Translations under genes and position numbers: made by a program | Part shown: piece after piece, positions 22,101 to 31,450 of the stretch | How positions within the stretch are numbered: the stretch's first letter is position 1 | Layout of the letters: every line of letters begins with the position of its first letter | The notes under the pieces: generated by a model | Told to the model about the DNA's origin: nothing | Seen by the model: only the letters and a program-made list of their open reading frames with translations | Database searches by the model: none | Assembly: GCA_009193035.1 (NCBI GenBank) | Contig: SWDT01000155.1 | Span: forward strand, 1-53,589 | Reading direction: 5' to 3' | DNA from: Halicephalobus mephisto | Lineage: Eukaryota; Nematoda; Chromadorea; Rhabditida; Panagrolaimidae | DNA length: 53,589 nt

Positions 22101-24171
22101 AAAGTCTGAGTTTTTGGCAGAAAATCAAACCGAAGCTGTGGAGGCTTTTTGACGAGCCCAGTTCCTCTACTGGAGCAAAAGTATGTTTGAAATTTGAAAA
22201 AATAATTAAATTATTCCACGAAATTATTAAATTTCCAAAATTCAAAATAAGCTTTGAAATTGACAACGAAAATTTTAATTTTTTGGATTTCTGAATTTGC
22301 GAAAAATTTGTAAAATTGAAAATCAGGTAGTTTGTTTATTTTTTAAATATTTCTAAAAATTCGTTCCGAGACAACTTTGTTAATTTTGTTTTTGAAGCAA
22401 TTATAACTAGGAGTCTTGCGAAATCGCATAAATATTAATTTCTACGTTTTTGTATCTTGACTGGAAAGTTCTGAAAAGTTAAGTCAAGTCAATTTCATGA
22501 AAACTTCTATTTTTAAAATATATACTTAACAAGTTTCCAGATAATAGCAGTTATTTCTGTTTTTTTCCTGATAGCCGCAATTTTGGTTTTCTGTTTGAAA
22601 ACCCATCCAGGATTACGAGTCTACGAAATCGACAGTATCAGACTCAACATTACAGAACCCGGTGATCGAGACAGCAAAGCCGACAAAGGAGCAGTGGGAG
22701 AGTATCCAAAAAACCACCGCCGACATCGTGAAGAAGACGAAGAAGATGACGGAGGAGGAGACCAGCGGCGAAGGAGACAGACCCAAATGTGCAAGTACCG
22801 AACCGAAGCTATTGGCATCGACCAAAAAAGTTCCAAACCTCATCCTAGTTTCTTGGTCTGTTTGGAATTATTCACCACAACTTTCTAGAATCTTCCAAAA
22901 TTAGAAAATTTTGAATTTTTCCGAAATTTTTTAGAGTTTTCTAGAATCTTCCACAATCTAGTAGAAGATTTCAAAACTTTCCAGAACCTGGAAATGATTT
23001 TCGAAACTTGCCTGAATCTTAAAAAAATTAAACTATCTAAATCTAAATCCAAAGTCCCAAATTCTAAAAATTCATCTTAAATCAATTTCGTAACAACTTG
23101 TTTTTTTACAGTATTTTTATAATTTTCTTCAGATAGTGGAGACCGTTTGCAACATATGGTTCACCATAGAAATTATCATAAGGTTGGGATTATTAAATCT
23201 ACTCAGTACAACCTGGTTATTTAGATTCCTGACATCTCCATCGAAAATAAAGTACTTCAAAGCCCCGGTAAACATAATCGACATAGTAGCCACGTTGACT
23301 TTCTATATCGATTTGTTGTTGACGACATCGTTTGGAGCAACGGCGGATTTGGAGTTCTTTTCGATTATCCGTATTATGAGGCTCTTCAAGCTGACCCAAC
23401 ACTCCCAAGGATTGAAGATATTACTACATACCTTTAGGTAAGGTTTATCCACAAGTATATTCTATCTTTGAACTTAATTTGAATTTTACAAATCCTCATT
23501 AATACAGTAACATCCATGGTTTCAGAGCTAGTGCTAAGGAGTTAATGTTGTTAGTTTTCTTCCTAGTTCTCGGCATCGTTGTCTTCGCTTCACTAGTCTA
23601 CTATGCAGAACGAGTTGAAGTCAACCCTGATAACCAGTTCCAAAGCATCCCCTTAGGCTTATGGTGGGCTGTGGTCACCATGTAAGTTCTTTAAAAGACT
23701 TCTAAAACAATCATTATCCGTTTTCAGGACAACTATAGGTTACGGAGATATGTAAGTCAACTGCGTTCAAAGAGTCGCAGATTTTGCAAGCATTAAATTT
23801 GTGAATTTAGGACCCCTCATACTTACCTCGGCCGCTTGATTGGCTCGATTTGCGCTCTTGCTGGTGTCTTGACGATTGCTCTGCCCGTGCCCGTTATTGT
23901 CAGCAACTTTGCCATGTACTACTCCCATACCCAAGCAAGATCGAAGATGCCTAAAAAGAAAAGGGCCGTTCTCAACGTCGACCAGGTAGAAACGAACCTC
24001 TCTTTCATCCGGTATCTCAAGTCTCACTTTTAGGTGAAACAACAACCGATAGCTCAACAAAGAAGACAGTTATTGCTGGCTAATAAGAACTCGCTCCAAC
24101 ACGAAGTCACAACTCCACTTTTGAACAATTCCAATGGTCCCAGAATGGGAATGGCGGCAGCCAGGATGTAA
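16108..24171 (+). CDS. Voltage-gated potassium channel, Kv3/Shaw type (585 aa)
   Basis: Twelve coding exons: 16108-16232, 21385-21492, 21638-21756, 21801-21838, 21885-22013, 22055-22180, 22541-22855, 23133-23437, 23526-23681, 23728-23751, 23811-23985 and 24034-24171, all in phase. The T1 domain starts at [19 protein letters not shown] and carries the Zn motif H115-x5-C121-x20-C142-C143 of Kv2-4 channels. S1 is in exon 7. A charged S1-S2 linker ends PHPSFL and joins [11 protein letters not shown] of S2. S4 has only R400, R403 and K406. The pore reads [17 protein letters not shown] (filter T476-I477-G478-Y479-G480) and S6 contains [20 protein letters not shown]. The product is a tetrameric plasma-membrane K+ channel that repolarises excitable cells. 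The first exon ([20 protein letters not shown]) is 5.1 kb upstream and fits in phase 2; the long intron is inferred. AATAAA lies at 24288. The donor of exon 7 (GTCTGT) is weak, but the linker alignment supports it. Confidence 0.9.
16350..16722. repeat. GATAGTG hairpin-repeat array E (about 5 units)
   Basis: It lies in intron 1 of the channel. Units begin near 16353, 16438, 16513, 16595 and 16671, a period of 75-85 nt. The best pair is GGATAGTGCCC with GGACACTATTC. Spacers contain CCAACACTGTA and related forms. Confidence 0.87.
18843..19122. repeat. GATAGTG hairpin-repeat array F (4 units)
   Basis: It lies in intron 1 of the channel. Four units of about 48 nt, period about 74; the first two are nearly identical in the loop (AAAAATGCGATTTTTCTGA) and close with GGACACTATC. 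In this array the loop sequence is locally homogenised. Confidence 0.87.
20195..20410. repeat. Dispersed repeat R2, copy in channel intron 1
   Basis: About 200 bp match 34185-34400 in the same orientation. Shared landmarks are GGAAATTTGTCAGGAAATA, GAGTCAAGTTATT and ATCRTGCGTGTCAG. Identity is about two thirds to three quarters by eye. No coding capacity is evident. Confidence 0.6.
20640..20765. promoter_or_regulatory. GC-rich island in channel intron 1
   Basis: A sharply GC-richer block (for example ACGCCCGCCGGCGACAGCTG) sits 0.6 kb upstream of the second coding exon inside otherwise AT-rich intron. It contains ATGAGAGCGCGTC with 46 open codons but no donor in the phase needed to join exon 2. 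It could be an internal promoter, enhancer or alternative non-coding first exon. Confidence 0.35.
21150..21278. repeat. GATAGTG hairpin-repeat array G (2 units)
   Basis: Two units just upstream of the second coding exon of the channel: GGATAGTGATT to ATACTATCC, a spacer with CAGCGCAGAGGGGAA, then GGATAGTGTTTGG to CACTATTC. Confidence 0.82.
22870..23035. repeat. TTC/GAA-rich stretch with two heat-shock-element-like trimers
   Basis: In intron 7 of the channel, TTCTAGAATCTTC occurs at 22883-22895 and 22939-22951. Each is a perfect nTTCnnGAAnnTTC arrangement, within a larger stretch of diverged TTCTAGAA/TTCCAGAA words. Similar word-rich stretches lie at 2440-2600, 7720-7850, 37610-37980 and 44390-44720. 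Binding by HSF is an inference from motif form only. Confidence 0.5.
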
Positions 24172-25382
24172 ATCCATCGACAAAGCGCCTTCAAATGTGA
24201 TATTTTCTTACATTTCAATAATTCAGTAACTGACAACTGTAGTTATTCAAAAATAGATATGATCTCACTTCTTGAGAAGAGAATAATAATAAAAAATTAA
24301 ACTGATAAAAACACTGATAAAGTGAAATTACACGAAGTAATGGAAGTATACAAGTGATTTAAAACTGATATATTAATCACAGAAATATTGGTGGTAAAGA
24401 TGAAATTGCGGAGAAGTAATAGAAATAAAAGCAGTTTAAAAAGCGATATATAAAAAGTAAAAATATTAATGGTCAAAAAATTACAAGTGGTGAAAACATA
24501 AAGAAAACAATTTTAAAACAATGTATAAAAACAACAATATTGGTGATAAAGATAAAACTACCAAGAAATAATGCGAAAATGAAGAAATCAGTTCAAAAAT
24601 CCATATATAAAAATAAAAAAGTTTGATTTTTAATGAAAATAGGGAACTTTAAAAAAACCGAATGAGCGGTCCCTGAGACCGTTTTTCAAAATTGAGTCTC
24701 AAAACGAAAAAACCAATGTCGTCTTTAACTCGGGAAATTTTACTTAGGTCGAAGTTTTGGAATCGTCTATGGCATGTTTTTTAGTTGTTGGAATTCTTGT
24801 TTACAATCCATGTTCGATTATTGCTAGAGGTTCTTCCAAAGCGAAAAAACCAACCGAATATGCGGAAGATTGATATATCAAAACGTCGAGAAATCTTTTA
24901 TTTTTTTGATCACTCATTTTTGAAATTGTTTTTTTTCTTAAAATTTGATCAATTTTAGTAATTCCTCTTTACAATTAGATGTGCTTTTTATGTTGGTTAT
25001 AATTGTTCAATTAACTTTTTGAGGGAAGTATTAGAGGTTAGGAAATTAAAAATATATAATTTTTGAGGTTTTAAAAGTTACCTCATTTCAGAAGAACTTC
25101 TAGCAGAATTGAAACATAGATTCAGAACATACAATTCAAATAGACTAAAATGAGATGTAATTGATACTGAAATTTCGACTTAATCAAAATTGCTTCTAAA
25201 GCCGTTTTTGAGTGTTTTATTCACTTTGTCCTCTTTCCCGCGTTATTTCCTTTCTTTCATATATGAATTTTACTCAAATCAGCACTAACTCTCCTTCTTC
25301 TACATGCTTTATTGAAATTCCGTGATATGAAGTTATTTTTTACCGTTATTTCCATGATGATGCAATATTTTAGGTTTCTGCA
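24172..25382. other. Intergenic between the channel and rpc-2
   Basis: It contains the channel 3' UTR, a degenerate tandem repeat (24333-24620), a short hairpin CGGTCCCTGAGACCG near 24668, and a diverged copy of repeat R3 at about 25080-25160. TATTTTAG at 25367-25374 is the spliced-leader-type acceptor of rpc-2. Confidence 0.5.
24333..24620. repeat. Degenerate tandem repeat, period about 78 bp, about 4 copies
   Basis: Successive blocks beginning near 24333, 24412, 24490 and 24566 share GAAGTAATRGAA, a following TTTAAAA..RATATAT and AATATTGGTGRTAAAGAT. Divergence is high, so the array is old. Confidence 0.55.
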
Positions 25383-28300
25383 ATGAAAGAGGAAATTCTC
25401 AGTGATGAAGATGAAGTTGTGAAGGCGTCGAAGAACAAGAACCAGTTGAAGAAGCGGGTAATCGAATCTGACAACAGTTCCGATGAGGAGAATCTGGGGA
25501 AAGTTGAACCACTGGTTGACGGAGATGAAGATGATCCGAGGTTCTTCGGAGTCCAAAGACCTGTCTTGGAGCACGAAAGGAAGCACGTCTGTCATCATTC
25601 AGAAGCGTGTCCTCAGCCAATAGTCCCGGATAAGTGGAAGTTAGTTCCATCTTTCTTGCGTCATCGAGGATTGGCTCATCAACACATTCATTCCTTTAAT
25701 TACTTTGTTGATTATGAGATTTCTGCCATCTTAAAAGCCAACAACTATATCACTTCCGATGCTAATCCTAACTGGTATTTAAAGTGAGTTTTCCCTCTAA
25801 AATTATAGATTCAGACTAGTTGGGTTCAGGTACCGAAACATCCAAATTGGTCGAGCCAACTATGAAGAGGAACTAAATGTTGTGAATGAGAGAATTACTC
25901 CTCAAGAATGTCGACTTCGAGATATTACATATTCTGCTCCTATTTACGTCGATATTGAGTACACTCGAGGCAACCAGCGAGTTCTTCGTCGAGGCCAGAT
26001 TATTGGAAAAATGCCTATTATGGTGAGATCGAATCGATGTGCACTTCATCAGATGGAGACACTAGAGGATATGGCAAGAAGTGGAGAGTGCGCGTATGAT
26101 CCCGGAGGATACTTCATCGTTAGAGGAACTGAGAAGGTGGTCCTGATGCATGAACAAATGGCCAAGAACAGAATCATGATCAACAGGAATTCCAAGAAAG
26201 AATTAGTTTGCGAAGTGTTGTCCTCGACTTCTCAACGTAAATCCAAAACTTATGTTATTAACAAAAAAGGAAAGTATTATGTTCAGCACAATCAGCTTGG
26301 AGAAGATATTCCAATAATTGTTCTGTTTAAGGTAAAGAAAATTCATTAAAAATTACCTAATACTTTAATCTTTTTAGGCGCTCGGAATGGAAAGTGATAA
26401 AGACGTTGTCCTGCTCGTCGGTATGGAAGAATATTTTATCGGTGCAATTGGTGCTTCAATTATCGAAGCGAATAGTCTTGGAATAAGAACAACCGAAGAC
26501 GCCGTTAAATACATTGCTCAAAAGATGAAACTTCGGAGAATGCGTAGTTCCATGGAAATGAAAGAACATGATGCTTTGGACTTTCTCAGTAACTCCTTTA
26601 TCAATCACATACCGTGCAATGATGGGAGTATGTTCATGAAGGGAGTCTACCTTGGGTTGATGGTTAGACGCTTGATTGAATCCGAAATTGGGATTTTCTC
26701 TGAAGATGACCGTGACTTTTATGGAAACAAGAGAATCGAACTGGCTGGATCGATGCTGGCTTTGTTATTTGAAGATTTGTTCAAGAGATTCAATTTGGAA
26801 TTAAAACGTGTGGCTGACACTCATCTGTCGAGAAACATGGCTACTCCACTCGATATTACGAAGCATATTCGTCAAGACTTCATTACTACCGGGTTAACTT
26901 ATGCCTTATCTACGGGAAATTGGATTATTAAACGTTTTAAAATGCAGAGAATGGGTGTTACTCAGGTTTTGTCTCGATTGAGCTACATTAGTGTCCTTGG
27001 GATGATGTCCAGGATTAATTCTACTTTTGAGAGGACAAGAAAAGTCTCTGGTCCTCGTTCTTTGCAGCCATCTCAATGGGGAATGCTCTGTCCGTGTGAT
27101 ACTCCTGAAGGTGAATCTTGCGGTCTTGTTAAGAGCTTAGCTTTGATGTGTCATATTACCACTGATTCTGACGAGGAGGTAGGTTTTGGTTTTGAAGAAT
27201 TTGATGACTGTTTATGGTTTTAGCCTATTCTTCGTTTGATGTTTAATTGTGGTGTTGAATCCTTACGTTATAATAAGGTTTCTGCGATTCATCAAAGTCA
27301 TATGTATACAGCTTTCTTGAATGGAAATCTAGTTGGAATTACTGCTGATCCTCTTCGTCTTGCTTTGGCTGTAAGACAAATGCGTCGTCGTGGATTTATT
27401 GATAGATATGTTTCTGTTGCTGTCAATAGTGATCATCGGTCTATCAACATTGCAACGGATGGAGGACGGCTCTGTAGACCGTATATTATCATTGACAAGA
27501 ATCATAAGCCTTTGCTGACGCCAGAACATGTAAAAGCAATTGAAGAATGCAAGATGAGCTTTGATGATTTGGTGGATCAAGGAATCATTGAGTTTATAGA
27601 TGTTAATGAATCAGGAAATTCTCTTTTTGCTATATCTGAAAAGGATATTACGAAATCAACAACTCATCTGGAAATTGAACCGTTTACTATCCTCGGAGTG
27701 TGTGCTAATGTTATTCCCTATATGAATCACAACCAAAGTCCTCGTAATACTTATCAATGTGCTATGGGTAAGCAAGCTATGGGGGCTTGTGCCTTGAATC
27801 TGCCAGTAAGAGCTGATACTTTGCTGTATTTGTTGGTTTATCCTCAAAGGCCGTTGTGTACTACAAGGGTTGGTTTTTTGAAGTAATTTCGCTTTATAAA
27901 TGTTTGTAATGTTTTAGGCAATTCGAATCTGTCATTATGAAGATTTGCCAGCTGGTCAGAATGCCACTGTTGCTGTTATGTCTTTTAGTGGATACGATAT
28001 TGAAGACGCTTTGGTTCTGAATAAGGCATCATTAGATCGTGGATTTGGACGTTGTTTGGTTAATAGGTATATCAAGGATACACTTAGAAATTACGCCAAT
28101 CAAACTTGTGATCGTTCTCTCCCTCCAAGTATTGACTCTATTACGAAACGTCCTTTAGCTGTTTGTGCTGGGCTTGACCAAGATGGTATTTCTCGTCCTG
28201 GAGCTCGATTACACAAGAAGGATTTTGTTGTCAGTAAAATGTCCCCTATCGTTCAGACTGGTGAAAGTGTTTTGGCTAATCCAAGGCATATTGAGTATAA

Positions 28301-29293
28301 GAATAGTTCTTCGGTTTACCGTGGTCCGATCCCAGCTGTTGTTGATAGAGTTTTGTTAACGACAAATGAAGAGAGAGTGACAATGATTAAGGTTATTCAT
28401 TCCCAATGCAGGTTTGGTTTTTAAATTAGAAGATTTCTTATTTAATGTATTTTTTCAGAAGACCGGAACTTGGTGATAAATTTTCTTCTCGGCACGGTCA
28501 AAAAGGTGTTTGCGGAATTATTGTTCCTCAAGAAGATATGCCTTTCTCTCAACAAGGAATGGTTCCTGATTTGATTATGAATCCCCATGGTTACCCAAGT
28601 CGTATGACAGTAGGAAAATTGATGGAACTTTTGAGCAGCAAAACTGGAGCTATGTCTGGCAGGCTTGTCTCTTCGACTGCTTTTGCTGGTGAACAGGTTG
28701 ACCCGATTTCTAAAGAAATCATGAAACATGGATTTAATTTTCTTGGCAAGGATATTTTATGCCATGGAGCCACTGGTGATGCAATGCATGCATACATATA
28801 TTTCGGTCCTCTTTATTATCAGAAGCTAAAGCATATGGTTGTTGATAAGATGCATGCTCGTGGAAGAGGACCAAAGTCGTCTTTGACTCGTCAACCAACT
28901 GAAGGTCGTGCTAGAGAAGGAGGTTTACGTTTGGGAGAAATGGAAAGGGATTGTTTAATTGCTTACGGCGTTTCTAACCTGATCAACGAAAGATTAATGA
29001 TTTCCTCTGATCAGTTTATGGTAAGCTTTAACGTAAAGTTGTTGATAGTAATGACTGGCTTTCAGATCGAAGTATGCAGCAGTTGTGGATTAATGGCGTT
29101 CAATAAGTACTGTGATTATTGCCGATCCTCCGAATCTGTTTCTGATATTGCTATACCATATGCCTGTAAACTCCTATTTCAAGAATTGCAATCAATGAAC
29201 ATTGTTCCTCGTTTCACAGTCGAAAGCCAAGGAGCTGAAGTAGCCCCAAAACGGTTCACAACTCATATTCCCGATCCAGATGATATTTTCTAA
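25383..29293 (+). CDS. rpc-2: DNA-directed RNA polymerase III subunit RPC2 (1210 aa)
   Basis: Seven exons: 25383-25783, 25830-26331, 26378-27178, 27224-27868, 27918-28411, 28459-29020 and 29066-29293; phases agree. The protein is the second-largest (beta-like) catalytic subunit of Pol III, which makes tRNAs, 5S rRNA and U6 in the nucleus. Family blocks in order: [99 protein letters not shown] (acidic E812-D813 near the active site), [27 protein letters not shown], and a C-terminal zinc site C1139-x2-C1142-x8-C1151-x2-C1154. I call it Pol III rather than Pol II from the N-terminal RGLxxQHIxSFNYF and [14 protein letters not shown] blocks. An acidic N-terminal extension ([11 protein letters not shown]) is present. 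The donor of exon 4, AGG/GTTGGT, is weak but fits phase and family sequence. Confidence 0.96.
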
Positions 29294-29436
29294 AACGAGT
29301 TTTGTATTGTTGTTGAGTTTTATTTTTAGATTTTTATTCAAATAATTGATATCTTTATTAGTTATGAACAATATTTTAAAGAGTATTTCTCAAATTTACT
29401 TTAAATTTATTATATAGTAGTTTTGTGATTGTTTGC

Positions 29437-30690
29437 TTATTCCGATTTCTTGACCCCAGTATCATAGTTTTTGTTTCCCCGACAGTCTGGCTTGAAGCAT
29501 GGTCTGAGAACGAAGATGTTCATTCCGTCGTTATTGTGACATTTATCTAGAAAATTTTGCACTTGTTCGTTGCAACTGCTGCAAATTTGAGGCCTTAAAT
29601 TATTTAATGATTCTTTTAATTCCATTAATTTTGAAGCAAGTTCTATATTTCTTTGTTCTAATTTTTGACGTTCAGCTTGACGTTTTTCGTGTTCACGTTT
29701 TCTTTTTTCTCTTGATCTTTTGGAAGCTAGATTTTTTCTCATAGCTCTTTCGATCATTCTATCCTTATACTGTAATGGTGTTTCTTTGGGTCGGAGATTT
29801 GTATCGTAGTCAGATTCACTGTCAGTAGACATTTTGTCGTCTACATCAATGGATGGGAAGGTTGGAGGACGAGATGTGATGATTATGTGGGTTTCCATTG
29901 GTTCTTCATCATCGTGATTTTGACATACTTGATTGCAAGATTGTTGGATTTCGGATTGGTCGTTGTTCAGAATTGGAAGCATGTTGGTTGTTTTTGTGAC
30001 GAATTTTAGAGCGTCTTCTGGAGATTCTTCAGATTCAGTTTTTTGTTTTTTAATTATGGGTTCTACTATATCTACTGTTTCGACATCGAGAAGAGGACTG
30101 GAAGGTTTTTGTGGAGAAGGGGGTTTTGGTGTAAGTGGGAGGACAGGGCATTCTGGTTGACGGTGGTCTTGGTTATGGATCGATGCAACTGGGGTCTGTA
30201 GTGGCATCGAGACCAGGGGGTTTGTGAAATTTCCCAGAGGGGAAATTGAACTTGATTGAAGTGAAGTCGGGAGAGAGACGTAACTTGCCAAAGAGGATAC
30301 TGTACTAGGTTGTCCTAAGGATAATGTACTTATTCCAGGAGTCAGTCTGGAAGAGTAATTTAACAAGTAATTTTTTGGATTTTGTAAATTTGAATTTAGG
30401 GTTTGTCCTAAAATGAAATTGTTGACGTCATTGGATCTGTCCATGGGTAACTGGACTCCGTTGGGAAGTATCCTGGGGAGGACCATACTCTGCATCGAGC
30501 TGGCCGGGCTCATAGCAGATGTCCCGAAGACTGACGGACTTGCTGAAGGCCATGGCATGGGCAACTGGGGAAGATTCAGAAGTTGTTGTCTTTGGGATTC
30601 TTGAAGTTTAGAAAGTTCCATTTGCTTTTTGTATGCAAGGAACTCTGAAAATTCTTGAGAAAAAGTTGTCGAAGTCGGACCAGGATGCAT
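29437..30690 (-). CDS. bZIP-like transcription factor with C-terminal Cys motifs (417 aa)
   Basis: A single open frame from ATG at 30690; TTTTTTCAG about 20 bases upstream is a spliced-leader-type acceptor. The first 300 residues are Pro/Ser/Gln-rich and low complexity, typical of activation regions, with acidic DVDDKMSTDSESDYD. The basic region ERAMRKNLASKRSREKRKRE leads, one heptad later than usual, into a clean leucine zipper with Leu at four consecutive heptads (L..NIEL..SKLMEL..SLNNL). After the zipper come ICSSC, DKCHNN and RPCFKPDCR, possible metal-binding Cys pairs. The basic region has N-x6-R instead of the canonical N-x7-R, so Lys occupies the usual Asn site, as in the gene at 8765-9955. 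It is convergent with rpc-2, with 143 bp between the stops and TTTATT (minus-strand AATAAA) at 29318, 29332 and 29354. Role: nuclear DNA-binding regulator; targets unknown. Confidence 0.85.
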   Translation of the reverse strand: MHPGPTSTTFSQEFSEFLAYKKQMELSKLQESQRQQLLNLPQLPMPWPSASPSVFGTSAMSPASSMQSMVLPRILPNGVQLPMDRSNDVNNFILGQTLNSNLQNPKNYLLNYSSRLTPGISTLSLGQPSTVSSLASYVSLPTSLQSSSISPLGNFTNPLVSMPLQTPVASIHNQDHRQPECPVLPLTPKPPSPQKPSSPLLDVETVDIVEPIIKKQKTESEESPEDALKFVTKTTNMLPILNNDQSEIQQSCNQVCQNHDDEEPMETHIIITSRPPTFPSIDVDDKMSTDSESDYDTNLRPKETPLQYKDRMIERAMRKNLASKRSREKRKREHEKRQAERQKLEQRNIELASKLMELKESLNNLRPQICSSCNEQVQNFLDKCHNNDGMNIFVLRPCFKPDCRGNKNYDTGVKKSE

Positions 30691-30802
30691 TTTTACATAC
30701 TAATCTGGGAATATCTGAAAAAATTACTTTTTATTTAAAAAATACGAAAAATCACGGATATTTTAAAAATTATATTTTTCTCTAAAAATCATTAAATTTT
30801 CT

Positions 30803-30880
30803 GACGCGAACCAGACATCTAACGTCTGGGATTCGTCGATAAGGAAGTCTAAAAGTTTAACTGACGTGTCCTATAAGGAC
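30803..30880. promoter_or_regulatory. Two hairpins and a TGACGTG box upstream of the bZIP-like gene
   Basis: GACGCGAACCAGAC pairs with GTCTGGGATTCGTC across 7 nt at 30803-30837. A second palindrome, TGTCCTATAAGGACA, is near 30870. TGACGTG at about 30863 matches the core of bZIP (ATF6/XBP1-type) sites. The block lies 110-190 bp upstream of the start of the minus-strand bZIP-like gene. Confidence 0.4.
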
Positions 30881-30980
30881 ATCATCGTTCGATTTCGACT
30901 TGATTGAAGGTTATCAAAAAACTGACATTATCTAGTTGCAACCCACTAAGATCTATAAATTTCAACTTTCTTGTTTTCTT

Positions 30981-31205
30981 AAATTTTTTGCCTCAGAAGT
31001 TATGACGAAAAGTACAATTTTTTTAAACAACAAAAATGAAAAAATTTTTAATTTACTTCAAAAAAGCAGAAAATTTTTAATAATTTTCGCAGAAAAAGTA
31101 CATTAAAAGATATTTATGGTTTTGACAATAATATTATAAACGTATTTTTGGACTTTTTATGAAAAAATTGTATTTTTCGTCACAACTTCTGAAGCAGAAG
31201 ATTTG
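30981..31205. repeat. Inverted repeat, arms about 33-44 bp (MITE-like)
   Basis: CTCAGAAGTTATGACGAAAA at 30992 is mirrored by TTTTTCGTCACAACTTCTG ending near 31191. The arms continue outwards with AAATTTTTTGC and GCAGAAGATTT. The spacer is about 136 bp of AT-rich DNA. A non-autonomous transposable element is likely. Confidence 0.6.
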
Positions 31206-31331
31206 TAGAGATACGGTAGGATTTGGATAATCGACTTTAACAAAGTACAACTTTTAAAAAATTAGTTCCTTGATGTACCAACATTTATTAAATTACACCA
31301 TCTTCAACGATACCGTATCTCATGCATAACT

Positions 31332-31450
31332 ATATTTTTAAAAATTTCGAAATTAAAAAAAAATAATATTTTTAAAAATTTCGAAATTAAAAAAAAATAA
31401 TATTTTTTAAAAATTTCGAAATTAAAAAAAAATAATATTTTTAAAATTAT
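31332..31450. repeat. AT-rich tandem repeat, about 37 bp x 3
   Basis: The word AAAAATTTCGAAATTAAAA recurs three times, separated by near-identical AT tracts (AATAATATTTTT). TTTCGAAA is palindromic in each unit. Confidence 0.85.

Noticed and set aside
23767..24060. Minus frame opposite the S6 exon of the channel
   Set aside because: The sense strand encodes the strongly conserved S6 helix; the antisense frame is a by-product.
25383..29293. RNA polymerase II RPB2 as the identity of this gene
   Set aside because: The N-terminal [14 protein letters not shown] and the NPNWYLKYRNI blocks, and the short Pol III-like C-terminal zinc site context, fit RPC2; Pol II blocks such as its typical fork-loop insertions are not seen.
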